In this document: one piece after another, positions 48,814 to 56,566 of the stretch | How positions within the stretch are numbered: position 1 is the first letter of the stretch | Layout of the letters: each line of letters starts with the position of its first letter | From: Bog-159 sp049511415 | Lineage (GTDB): Bacteria; Acidobacteriota; Terriglobia; Bryobacterales; Bryobacteraceae | Assembly: GCA_049511415.1 (NCBI GenBank) | Contig: JBEKYC010000017.1 | Span: forward strand, 1-64,000 | Length of the DNA: 64,000 nucleotides | Reading direction: 5' to 3' | Translations under genes and position numbers: made by a program | The notes under the pieces: generated by a model | The model's database searches: none | What the model was told of the DNA's origin: nothing | The model's input: the letters and a program-made list of their open reading frames with translations, nothing else

Positions 48814-51800
48814 ATGGAAAGAACCGATATATTGATCGACAGACGGAGCGGTTCCCGGACCAGCGAGCTGACCTCGCTGGTGCAAAATCGGGATTGGTCC
48901 CAAAGTCCGTTGGGTCCCATCGAACATTGGCCGCAGAGTCTCAGGAGCGTCGTGAATATCGTTCTCACTTCGCGCTACGCCATGTGGATGGGCTGGGGTC
49001 CGGAACTCACCTTTATTTACAATGACGCCTATCGGCCGACCCTCGGCATCAAACATCCATGGGCGCTGGGGATCTCGGCCGCGAAGGTTTGGGCGGAGAT
49101 CTGGAGGGACATAGGTCCGCGCATTGAGTCCGTAATATCCACTGGGGAAGCTACCTTTGATGAAGCGCTATTGCTCCTGTTGGAGCGGAGCGGCTTTCCC
49201 GAGGAAACCTATCACACATTCTCCTATAGCCCGCTCTCGGACGAAAGCGGACGGGTCAATGGGATGCTATGCGTGGTGACCGAAGAGACGGAGCGAGTCA
49301 TCAGCGAGCGCCGCCTGGCAACTCTGAGCTATGTGTCATCGAGCCTGGCCGCGGCCCACACGGAAGGCGAAGTGTTGGAAGCGATCCAGCAGCAACTTCG
49401 CCGCAACACCAAGGATCTGCCCTTCAGCCTGACCTATCTATACGACGGGCAGGGGCGTGCGCGAATCCATTGCACCACGGGATTTGAGAAAGGAGACACA
49501 GCCGCTCCGGCTGTCCACACGGAGGGCGGGGACAGCCCGTGGCCCGCGGACGAGATGCTGCATCACCCGGTTTCGCGAGTCGTGGACCTGACGGCGTTGG
49601 GAGAGACCTTCCGGCCGCCCACCGGCTGGTGGGACAAGCCCGCCACCCAGGCGGCGATCGTTCCGATTAAGCAGCAGGCTTTTGACAGTCCCGCGGGCTT
49701 CCTGGTAGTGGGTCTCAATCCCTACACGGTGTACGATAGCGCCTACGCCGGATTCGTCGAGCTGATTGCGGGACAGGTGGGCGCGGCAATTGCGAGCGCC
49801 CGCGCTTACGAGGAAGAACGGCACCGTGCCGAGGCTTTGGCGGAAATCGATCGCGCGAAGACCACGTTTTTCTCCAATGTGAGTCATGAATTTCGCACGC
49901 CCCTGACGCTTATCCTGGGTCCGATCGAAGAACTTCTGGAGAAAAACGATGCGGAGATCGCCGCGGACGGCCGCGCATTATTGGAAGCCGCGCAACGCAG
50001 CGGTCTCCGTTTGCAGCGGCTGGTGAACACGCTGCTGGACTTCTCGCGGATCGAAGCAGGGCGCGCCCAGGCCTGCTACGAACCGACCGACCTTGCGGCG
50101 CTGACCGCGGATTTAGCCTCCAGCTTCCGTTCCGTCATGGAGCGCGCCGGGCTTGAATTCGTGATCCAGTGCAGACCGTTATCGGGCCCGGTTTATGTGG
50201 ATCGGGAGATGTGGGAGAAGATCGTCTTAAACCTGCTTTCCAACGCCTTCAAGTACACGATCGAAGGCTCCGTTACTATGTCGCTCGGCGAACGGGCCGG
50301 CACCGTGGAACTCTCGGTGACGGACACGGGAATCGGCATACCGGAAAACGAACTGCCGCGCCTTTTCGAGCGTTTTCACCGCGTGGAAGGGGCGCGCGCA
50401 CGGACACACGAGGGCACCGGGATCGGACTGGCGCTGGTGCAGGAGTTGGTGAAGTTGCATGGAGGCAGCGTAACCGCCGAGAGCGTGTACGGCCAGGGCG
50501 CGACCTTTACCGTCCGCATGCGGTTTGGCGCGGATCACCTTCCGCAGGATCGGTTAGGGGCGGCGCGCAGTCTGAGCTCGACGGCGGTGCATAAGAAATC
50601 GTACGTGGAGGAAGTTCTGCATTGGCTGCCCGCCGGCGATAACGGAGCGGGCGGCGAGCTGCCCGAGAACCGGCAGAGCAGGTGGGCCGCTCCCGGCGGG
50701 CACGCGGCGCGCAGCCGGGTGCTGCTGGCGGACGACAATGCCGACATGCGGGAGTATGTCCGCCGGCTGCTGAGCACACGTTATGAAGTGGCGGCGGTGG
50801 CCAATGGCGAACAAGCACTGGCCGACGCGGTCTCGCATCCTCCGGACCTGGTTCTGACCGACGTGATGATGCCGGTCCTGGATGGCTTCGGATTGCTGCA
50901 GGCTCTGCGCGCCAACGAGCGAACCAAGACGCTTCCGATTTTGTTCCTATCGGCGCGCGCCGGGGAAGAGTCGCGGGTGGAGGGTCTGGACGCAGGGGCC
51001 GACGATTATGTGGTGAAGCCCTTTACCGCCCGCGAACTTCTGGCCCGCGTGGAAGCGCACATTTCGCTGGCCCGGATGAGGCGGCAAGCCGACGAGGCGC
51101 GCCGATTGAGCGAGGTCCGGCTGGGACTGGCTTTGGAGGCTTCTCATATGGTGGCCTGGGAATGGGATACGCTGAAGGACGAGATTGCCTTCACGGGCGA
51201 CCTGCAGCGCGTGTTCGGAACGCGCGTGCGTCATACGGCGGACGGCTTTGCGCTGGTCCACCCGGAAGACGAGCCGAAGCATCGGTCCGTGGTGCAGCGC
51301 GTCGTCCGTGAGGGCGGGTCGTATCTTTCGGAATTCCGGATCCGCCGCGCCGACAACCGGGAGATCACTTGGATCGAGGATCGCGCGACCGGCATTAGCG
51401 ACGAAACGGGCGCGGTGACGCGACTGGTCGGCGTGCTGACGGATGTTACTACGCGCAAGAGCGCCGAAGAGGAAGTCAGGCGCCGGAATGCGGAGCTGGA
51501 GCGGGCCAACAACGAATTAGAGGAGTTCGCTTATGTTGCGAGCCACGATTTGCAGGAGCCGCTGCGCATGGTGAACATCTACACGCAACTCCTGCTGCGG
51601 CGCATCGGAGATCCGCATGATCCGGAGACCGGGCAATTCGCGGAGTTCGTCAAAAAAGGGGTGCAACAAATGGAAGCCCTGATTAAGGACCTGCTGCTGT
51701 ATTCCCGGGTGGTGCATCCGGAGCAGGAGAAGGCCCAGGCCGCGGATCTGAATCATTCGTTGGAGCAGGCGCTCTCGGTGTTGCGGTTGAGCATTGAGGA

Positions 51801-52215
51801 GACCGGCGCTGTCGTGTCGAGGGAGGCGCTACCGGTAGTTTACGGAGAGGAACGGCAGTTGGCGCTGGTTTTTCAGAATCTGCTTTCGAACGCGCTGCGC
51901 TACCGGCGGCAGGATGTTCCGCCCCGGATCACAATTAGCGCGGAGACGCGTGACGGCCAATGGCTGATCAGCGTGCGGGACAATGGAATCGGCTTTGACC
52001 CGCAACATGCGGTGCGAATATTCGGGTTATTCAAGCGCCTGCACAAAGACGCCTACCCGGGAACCGGCCTGGGCCTGGCAATTTCCAAACGGATCGTGGA
52101 GAGATACGGCGGCCGCATCTGGGGCACGAGCGACGGCGAAGGCTGCGGGGCCGTATTCTGTTTTTGCCTGCCGCGCGTCAATCATGAGCGCCTAACGGAT
52201 CATTCTCCCGAGTGA
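48814..52215 (+). CDS. Hybrid sensor histidine kinase with two kinase cores
   Basis: An 1133-residue cytoplasmic sensor. Order: PAS-like domain (about 45-160), GAF domain (165-325), first HisKA with SHEFRTPL (His358) and HATPase (NLLSNAFKYT, DTGIGIP, GTGIGLAL, about 455-570), receiver domain (about 645-760, phospho-Asp683 in TDVMMP), PAS/PAC (about 775-885), and a second HisKA-like with SHDLQEPLRM (His911) and HATPase (DNGIGFDP, GTGLGLAIS). The second core resembles light- and redox-sensor kinases of the phytochrome type. No membrane segment is seen, so the signal is internal. Two complete cores in one chain are unusual. Its end overlaps the DNA ligase gene by 16 bp on the opposite strand. 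Confidence 0.93.
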   Translation: MERTDILIDRRSGSRTSELTSLVQNRDWSQSPLGPIEHWPQSLRSVVNIVLTSRYAMWMGWGPELTFIYNDAYRPTLGIKHPWALGISAAKVWAEIWRDIGPRIESVISTGEATFDEALLLLLERSGFPEETYHTFSYSPLSDESGRVNGMLCVVTEETERVISERRLATLSYVSSSLAAAHTEGEVLEAIQQQLRRNTKDLPFSLTYLYDGQGRARIHCTTGFEKGDTAAPAVHTEGGDSPWPADEMLHHPVSRVVDLTALGETFRPPTGWWDKPATQAAIVPIKQQAFDSPAGFLVVGLNPYTVYDSAYAGFVELIAGQVGAAIASARAYEEERHRAEALAEIDRAKTTFFSNVSHEFRTPLTLILGPIEELLEKNDAEIAADGRALLEAAQRSGLRLQRLVNTLLDFSRIEAGRAQACYEPTDLAALTADLASSFRSVMERAGLEFVIQCRPLSGPVYVDREMWEKIVLNLLSNAFKYTIEGSVTMSLGERAGTVELSVTDTGIGIPENELPRLFERFHRVEGARARTHEGTGIGLALVQELVKLHGGSVTAESVYGQGATFTVRMRFGADHLPQDRLGAARSLSSTAVHKKSYVEEVLHWLPAGDNGAGGELPENRQSRWAAPGGHAARSRVLLADDNADMREYVRRLLSTRYEVAAVANGEQALADAVSHPPDLVLTDVMMPVLDGFGLLQALRANERTKTLPILFLSARAGEESRVEGLDAGADDYVVKPFTARELLARVEAHISLARMRRQADEARRLSEVRLGLALEASHMVAWEWDTLKDEIAFTGDLQRVFGTRVRHTADGFALVHPEDEPKHRSVVQRVVREGGSYLSEFRIRRADNREITWIEDRATGISDETGAVTRLVGVLTDVTTRKSAEEEVRRRNAELERANNELEEFAYVASHDLQEPLRMVNIYTQLLLRRIGDPHDPETGQFAEFVKKGVQQMEALIKDLLLYSRVVHPEQEKAQAADLNHSLEQALSVLRLSIEETGAVVSREALPVVYGEERQLALVFQNLLSNALRYRRQDVPPRITISAETRDGQWLISVRDNGIGFDPQHAVRIFGLFKRLHKDAYPGTGLGLAISKRIVERYGGRIWGTSDGEGCGAVFCFCLPRVNHERLTDHSPE

Positions 52216-53318
52216 CGGATCGGGGTGTCTGAAGATCCGGCCGCAAAGATGGCGGCCAACTCGTGCGGGGGAATCACTTCGAGCTGCGCATAGGTGCATT
52301 CGCCGGGCTTTTTGTCGGAGCGCCATCTGCGAAACTGCGCCATGTGCCGGAACCGGGAGCCCTGCATATGTTCGTAAGCCACTTCCACCACCAGTTCGGG
52401 GCGCAGGGGCTCCCACGACAGATCCTTGCCGCGGCTCCAACGGCTCAGGCCGCCCGGCATACGATGGCCCATTGGGCTGTCAGCCCCGCCCGGTTCGGCC
52501 CAGTGCTTCCAGGGGTGACGATCGAGTGCGTTCTCACGAAATGGCGCGAGGTAGGCCGCCAGTTGCCGGCGGTGTTCGAGCGTGAAGCTGGCGCAGACGC
52601 CGACGTGCTGCAATACGTCCGAACTATCGAAAAGGCCAAGCAGCAGGGAACCCACCGCCGTACCCTGCGCGTCTTTGTGCCAGCGAAAGCCGGCCACCAC
52701 GCAGTCGCAGTCGCGTTCGTGCTTCACCTTGAGCATCACACGCTTGCCGGATTCATAGCGGCCTGCAATCGATTTGGCCATGACTCCATCCAGGCCGGCG
52801 CCTTCGAAGCGGCGAAACCAATCCGCAGCCACGCTCAATTCGCGAGTCGCGGGCGTCAGATGAATGGGCGGCGCCGCGGAGGCGAGCAGCGATACTAATT
52901 CCTCGCGGCGGGTTTCAAACGGTGCTTCCCGTAAGTCCCGGTCACCCTCCGCCAGGAGATCGAAGAAGACGACCGAGGCGGGGATCTGCTGCGATAACTG
53001 TTTGACACGGGACGCCGCGGGATGAATGCGAAGCTGCAGGGCCTCGAAATTCAGGCCGTTCGGTTGGGCCACCACGATTTCGCCATCGAGCACGCAGCGT
53101 TCCGGCAACTGCTCGCGCAGCGCCGCCAGGAGTTCGGGGAAGTAACGGTTCAGGGACTTCTCGTCGCGGCTTTCGATCAGGATTTCGCCGCCATCGCGGA
53201 AAACCAGGGCGCGGAAGCCATCCCACTTCGGCTCGAAGATCCAGGATCCGGCGGACGGCAATTCGTCGATGCGTTTGGAGAGCATCGGCGCCACGGGGGG
53301 ATGCACGGGGAGATTCAC
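52200..53318 (-). CDS. ATP-dependent DNA ligase (LigC/LigD-ligase-like)
   Basis: A 372-residue ligase. Motif I is EPKWDGFRAL with Lys31 as the AMP-accepting residue, motif III is VFFDLLA, motif IIIa-IV LDGVMAKSIAGRYESGKR, and motif V VMLKVKHERDCDCVVAGF. The C-terminal OB-fold domain follows (about 210-360). Size and motifs match the stand-alone LigC class rather than replicative NAD-dependent ligase. With the nearby polymerase it suggests non-homologous end joining; Ku is not in the window. Downstream it is convergent with the kinase, and its start is just upstream of the BlaI gene's promoter on the other strand. Confidence 0.93.
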   Translation of the reverse strand: MNLPVHPPVAPMLSKRIDELPSAGSWIFEPKWDGFRALVFRDGGEILIESRDEKSLNRYFPELLAALREQLPERCVLDGEIVVAQPNGLNFEALQLRIHPAASRVKQLSQQIPASVVFFDLLAEGDRDLREAPFETRREELVSLLASAAPPIHLTPATRELSVAADWFRRFEGAGLDGVMAKSIAGRYESGKRVMLKVKHERDCDCVVAGFRWHKDAQGTAVGSLLLGLFDSSDVLQHVGVCASFTLEHRRQLAAYLAPFRENALDRHPWKHWAEPGGADSPMGHRMPGGLSRWSRGKDLSWEPLRPELVVEVAYEHMQGSRFRHMAQFRRWRSDKKPGECTYAQLEVIPPHELAAIFAAGSSDTPIRHSGE

Positions 53319-53336
53319 AATTCCATGCTATAACGC

Positions 53337-53365
53337 TTGACAATGACGAAGGCCTTCGTCATAAT
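53337..53365 (+). promoter_or_regulatory. Promoter of the BlaI-BlaR operon (TTGACA-17-CATAAT)
   Basis: A consensus -35 and a near-consensus -10 are 17 bp apart. The -10 ends six bases before the ATG at 53372, so the message may be leaderless. A perfect palindrome fills the spacer. Confidence 0.75.
53343..53362. promoter_or_regulatory. BlaI-type operator: 20-bp perfect palindrome
   Basis: ATGACGAAGGCCTTCGTCAT lies between the -35 and -10. A dimeric BlaI-family repressor bound here would block RNA polymerase, giving autorepression that is lifted when the downstream metallopeptidase senses its signal. Upstream sequence on the minus strand also leads to the ligase gene, which might share control. 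Confidence 0.75.
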
Positions 53366-53371
53366 GCGGTC

Positions 53372-53758
53372 ATGGAATCCAAACGGCGCAAGCCGACCGA
53401 GGCGGAGTTGGCGATCCTGCGGGTCTTGTGGGAAGGCAAAGCGCGATCCGTGCGCGCGATCCAGGAGGTGCTGAACGAATCCCGGCCCACGGGATACACC
53501 ACCGTCCTGAAGCTGATGCAGATCATGACGGACAAGGGACTGGTAGAGCGCGACGACACCCAGCGGCCCCAGTTATACCGGGCCCGTTATTCGCAACAGC
53601 AGACCCAGCGGCAGTTGTTGGGCGACCTGCTCGACCGGGCGTTCGGCGGCTCGGTGAAGGCCCTGGTGCTGCAGGCGCTGGCGACCAAGAAATCCACGCC
53701 GGCGGAATTGGATGCCATGGAGAAGCTCTTGGACCGCATCGAAGGAGGCAAAAAATGA
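53372..53758 (+). CDS. BlaI/MecI/CopY-family transcriptional repressor
   Basis: A 128-residue winged-helix repressor: PTEAELAILRVLWEGKARSVRAIQEVLNESRPTGYTTVLKLMQIMTDKGLV is the DNA-binding domain, followed by a helical dimerisation tail (AFGGSVKALVLQALATKKSTPAELDAMEKLLDRIEGG). It pairs with the overlapping BlaR1-like peptidase gene (ATGA overlap). In the known systems the peptidase cleaves the repressor once a signal such as a beta-lactam is bound. The perfect operator in its own promoter shows autoregulation. Confidence 0.93.
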   Translation: MESKRRKPTEAELAILRVLWEGKARSVRAIQEVLNESRPTGYTTVLKLMQIMTDKGLVERDDTQRPQLYRARYSQQQTQRQLLGDLLDRAFGGSVKALVLQALATKKSTPAELDAMEKLLDRIEGGKK

Positions 53759-55878
53759 CAGCTTTGGCACAAGCACTGAGCGCGGCGCTAATCGATTTTG
53801 TGTGGCAGGGCCTATGGATGGCGTTGGCCCTTTGGGTCCTTCTTTTCATGCTGAGGAACCGCTCGCCGCGCGTACGCTATGCAGTGAGCTCGACGATGCT
53901 GGCGGCCATGGCGTGCTTGCCCGCGATCACAACCTGTCTCAACTACACCAGACCGCCCGCCGAGCGGATCACACCCATGTGGGTAATCGCCGGGCTGCAA
54001 ACGGCAGCGGCCGCGACCGTGCCGGGACATGCGCCATTCGGCTGGGCCGGGTGGCTGCAGCGCTGGGCGTTGACGATATGGGCTTTGGGGGTATTGCTGT
54101 TTTCGCTGCGCGTGGTGTGGGCCGCGTTGCGCCTGGCGACGCTACGAAGGCGCTCGACGGCGCCCGAGGCGGCCGTGCTTGGCATGACCGCGCGCCTGAT
54201 GGAACGGATGCATCTGAGGCGGCCGGTGCGCGTGCTGATGAACGCGGCTACGGATTCGCCCAGCGTGGTGGGTTGGATCCGGCCGGTGGTGTTGTTGCCC
54301 GCGGCCGCGATCCTGGGCTTGACGCCGCCACAATTGGAGGCCGTGCTGGCGCACGAATTCGCGCACATTTTGCGCTACGACTATTTAGTCAATATGCTGC
54401 AAACGGTAGCGGAGACGCTGCTCTTTTATCATCCCGCGGTGTGGTGGGCTTCGGCACGCATCCGGCGGGAGCGCGAATTGTGCTGCGACGATCTGGCGGT
54501 GGCGGCCTGCGGGGATGCGCTGTGCTACGCACGGGCGCTTACACGCCTGGAGCGAATGCGATTGACAGCGCCGGCGATGGCGCTGGGCAGCACGGGCGGA
54601 CCACTGTTGTATCGCATCCGGCGAATCGTGGGTGAAGCGGACCAAGGGCATACGCCTTCTAAGTTGCCTGGGGTTCTGGCGCTCTGCTTGGGCCTACTGG
54701 CCCTGGCGGTGCATGTACCGTGGGCACGAGGCCAGCAACCGGACGCGCCGGCCGCGGCGACGGCGGAGACGGACGCCGTGACAGACGACCTTGGCGTGAC
54801 GGTGAATCTGGGAGGCGCAACCGTCAGCGATCGCGAGCCGGTGGCGTATCCGGATGCGGCCTTTGAGAAGGGCATCCAAGGCACGGTCGTGATCGAAGTG
54901 ACGCTGGACGCAACGGGGGCGGTCAGCGACGCGCGGGTGCTGAGCGGTCCGGCGGAGTTGCGCAAGACGACGCTCGAATCGGTGCTGGAATGGCATTTTG
55001 CGGCGGGTGCGGCTGGGAGTGTCCGGCAGGTCAGCGTCGCGTTTCACGCGGGGAGCGGCGTAGCCGGAGGCATCAGGGGTGGTATTGGCGTGGGCGTTAG
55101 TGGCGGTATCGGCGGGGGCGTTGGTGGCGGTATCGGCGGGGGCGTTGGTGGCGGTATTGGCGGGGGCGTTGGTGGCGGTATTGGCGAGGGCGTTAGTGGG
55201 GGAGTTGCCGGCGGGGTGAGCGGCGGCGTACAGCAGCGGCGTTTAGACGAAGCCCTGCGTAAGGCCGTGGAGAGCGAGAAGCGGCGACAACTCAAAGCCC
55301 AGATCCTGGAATCCGAGGCACAGCTTATGGCTCTGCGCCAGACGTATACGCAGACCCATCCGGACGTCCTGGCTCTGGAGGCCCAGTTGGAGGCGCTGCG
55401 AAACCAACATGGCGAGAGCGTTGCGCAAGGGCTGGAGCAGCATCAGGCTCTGGAGGCCCAGTTGGAAGCGTTCCGAAACCAACATGGCGAGAACTTCGCC
55501 CAAGAACTGGAGCACCAACTGCAAGGATTGCAGGAGCATGGCGCCCAGACAGCAGCCGCCACGGCATTGCTGGAGGCTCAGAGATTCCAGATGGGTACAT
55601 TAGAGAGCCGCCTGGCGGAGATGCGCGATCCGGCTTTTGGCGGACGGCGGGTCAAATCCATCGAAATCATCGGTCTTTCTCAACCGGAGTCGGACGCGCT
55701 GCTATCGCGGTTGCCGGTGCAAGTGGGCGGCGCATTGGGCGCGGACTCGATCGAGAAGATGGAATCGGCCATGAAGGAGTCCGGCGACCATTTCGGTTTG
55801 TCGATTTCGATTGCGCGCGACGGTGAAGCGGAGATCCGCATCACGGCAAATGGCTCCGGGGACAGCACGCAGCATTAA
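53755..55878 (+). CDS. BlaR1/MecR1-like M56 metallopeptidase with TonB-type, Gly-rich and coiled-coil extensions
   Basis: A 707-residue membrane protein. Hydrophobic segments at about 5-35, 38-58, 100-130 and 315-330 flank the M56 zinc site HEFAH (His200, Glu201, His204) in the cytoplasmic loop. The periplasmic part departs from BlaR1: it has no penicillin-binding domain but a TonB-C-like module (AYPDAAFEKGIQGTVVIEVTLDATGAVSDARVL), a long glycine-rich tract (about 435-492), two repeats of a coiled-coil unit (LEAQLEALRNQHGE), and a POTRA-like end (SIEIIGLSQPESDALLSRLPV). Co-operonic with BlaI upstream. The signal it senses is unknown. Confidence 0.85.
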   Translation: MTALAQALSAALIDFVWQGLWMALALWVLLFMLRNRSPRVRYAVSSTMLAAMACLPAITTCLNYTRPPAERITPMWVIAGLQTAAAATVPGHAPFGWAGWLQRWALTIWALGVLLFSLRVVWAALRLATLRRRSTAPEAAVLGMTARLMERMHLRRPVRVLMNAATDSPSVVGWIRPVVLLPAAAILGLTPPQLEAVLAHEFAHILRYDYLVNMLQTVAETLLFYHPAVWWASARIRRERELCCDDLAVAACGDALCYARALTRLERMRLTAPAMALGSTGGPLLYRIRRIVGEADQGHTPSKLPGVLALCLGLLALAVHVPWARGQQPDAPAAATAETDAVTDDLGVTVNLGGATVSDREPVAYPDAAFEKGIQGTVVIEVTLDATGAVSDARVLSGPAELRKTTLESVLEWHFAAGAAGSVRQVSVAFHAGSGVAGGIRGGIGVGVSGGIGGGVGGGIGGGVGGGIGGGVGGGIGEGVSGGVAGGVSGGVQQRRLDEALRKAVESEKRRQLKAQILESEAQLMALRQTYTQTHPDVLALEAQLEALRNQHGESVAQGLEQHQALEAQLEAFRNQHGENFAQELEHQLQGLQEHGAQTAAATALLEAQRFQMGTLESRLAEMRDPAFGGRRVKSIEIIGLSQPESDALLSRLPVQVGGALGADSIEKMESAMKESGDHFGLSISIARDGEAEIRITANGSGDSTQH
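55078..55197 (+). repeat. Five 24-bp tandem repeats encoding a glycine-rich tract
   Basis: Five in-phase units of 24 bp, each encoding eight residues of the type G-G-I-G-G-G-V-G, with few base changes between units. The repeat number can change by slippage without a frameshift. It lies inside the M56 gene and separates the TonB-like module from the coiled-coil part. Confidence 0.85.
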
Positions 55879-55930
55879 TGAGGCTAACCGGTCAGCGCGT
55901 GGATCGTCCAAGGTGTTGAAAGGATCAGAC

Positions 55931-56566
55931 ATGTTGAGGCGTATCGCAATCGTGGTTCTGCTGCTCGGACTCGGCGGGCTGCTTCTGGTGGCCGAGGGCG
56001 ACAGCCGGTCAACCCGGTACCTGATCGTGTCGGGCGATTCCATGACCGGCTCCTGGGACAGCCGCGACGATGGGCGTCTGGAGAAATGGCGCGCCCAATA
56101 CGGTTCGGAATTTGCCTGGTTCCGGCAGGATGGACGCGACTTCATCATCACCGACGCGCATGTCCTGGCCGAACTGCAGAGCGCCCTGGCGCCGCAACGC
56201 GAGGTCAACCGCCAGCAGGATGAAGTCAACCGCCATCAGGAAGAAGTGAACCGGCAACAGGAACACGTCAACGGACACCAGGCGGAGGTAAATACCGCGC
56301 AGGAAGAAGTCAATCGGCAGCAGAATCGGGTAAACCGAGGCGGCGCCGATCAGGACCGCGTGAACCGGATGCAAGCGGACGTCAACGGTAAGCAGCAGGC
56401 GGTGAATGCCGAGCAGGCCAAAGTGAACCAGCAGCAAGGCGTCGTGAACCGGGAGCAAGAGGCCGTCAACAGGACGCAGGCGCGCGTCTCGGCGGAGATC
56501 GATCGTGCGCTGCGGGCCGTTTTCGATTCCACCCTGCGGCGGGGTGCTACAATTCCCCGCAGGTGA
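55931..56566 (+). CDS. Heptad-repeat coiled-coil protein with N-terminal membrane anchor
   Basis: A 211-residue protein. A signal or anchor segment (about 4-22) precedes a small domain (YLIVSGDSMTGSWDSRDDGRLEKWRAQYGSEFAWFRQDGRDFIITD) and then about 13 heptads of the form x-E-V-N-R-Q-Q, running from residue 95 to 190 with a three-residue break near the middle. Val occupies one core position and polar residues the other. An AAGGATC ribosome site precedes the ATG. It follows the M56 gene and overlaps the hydrolase gene by GTGA. A scaffold or spacer role is plausible; no family is recognised. Confidence 0.72.
   Translation: MLRRIAIVVLLLGLGGLLLVAEGDSRSTRYLIVSGDSMTGSWDSRDDGRLEKWRAQYGSEFAWFRQDGRDFIITDAHVLAELQSALAPQREVNRQQDEVNRHQEEVNRQQEHVNGHQAEVNTAQEEVNRQQNRVNRGGADQDRVNRMQADVNGKQQAVNAEQAKVNQQQGVVNREQEAVNRTQARVSAEIDRALRAVFDSTLRRGATIPRR

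Noticed and set aside
55078..55197. CRISPR-like array suggested by regular 24-bp repeats
   Set aside because: The units are contiguous with no spacers and encode an in-frame glycine-rich tract.
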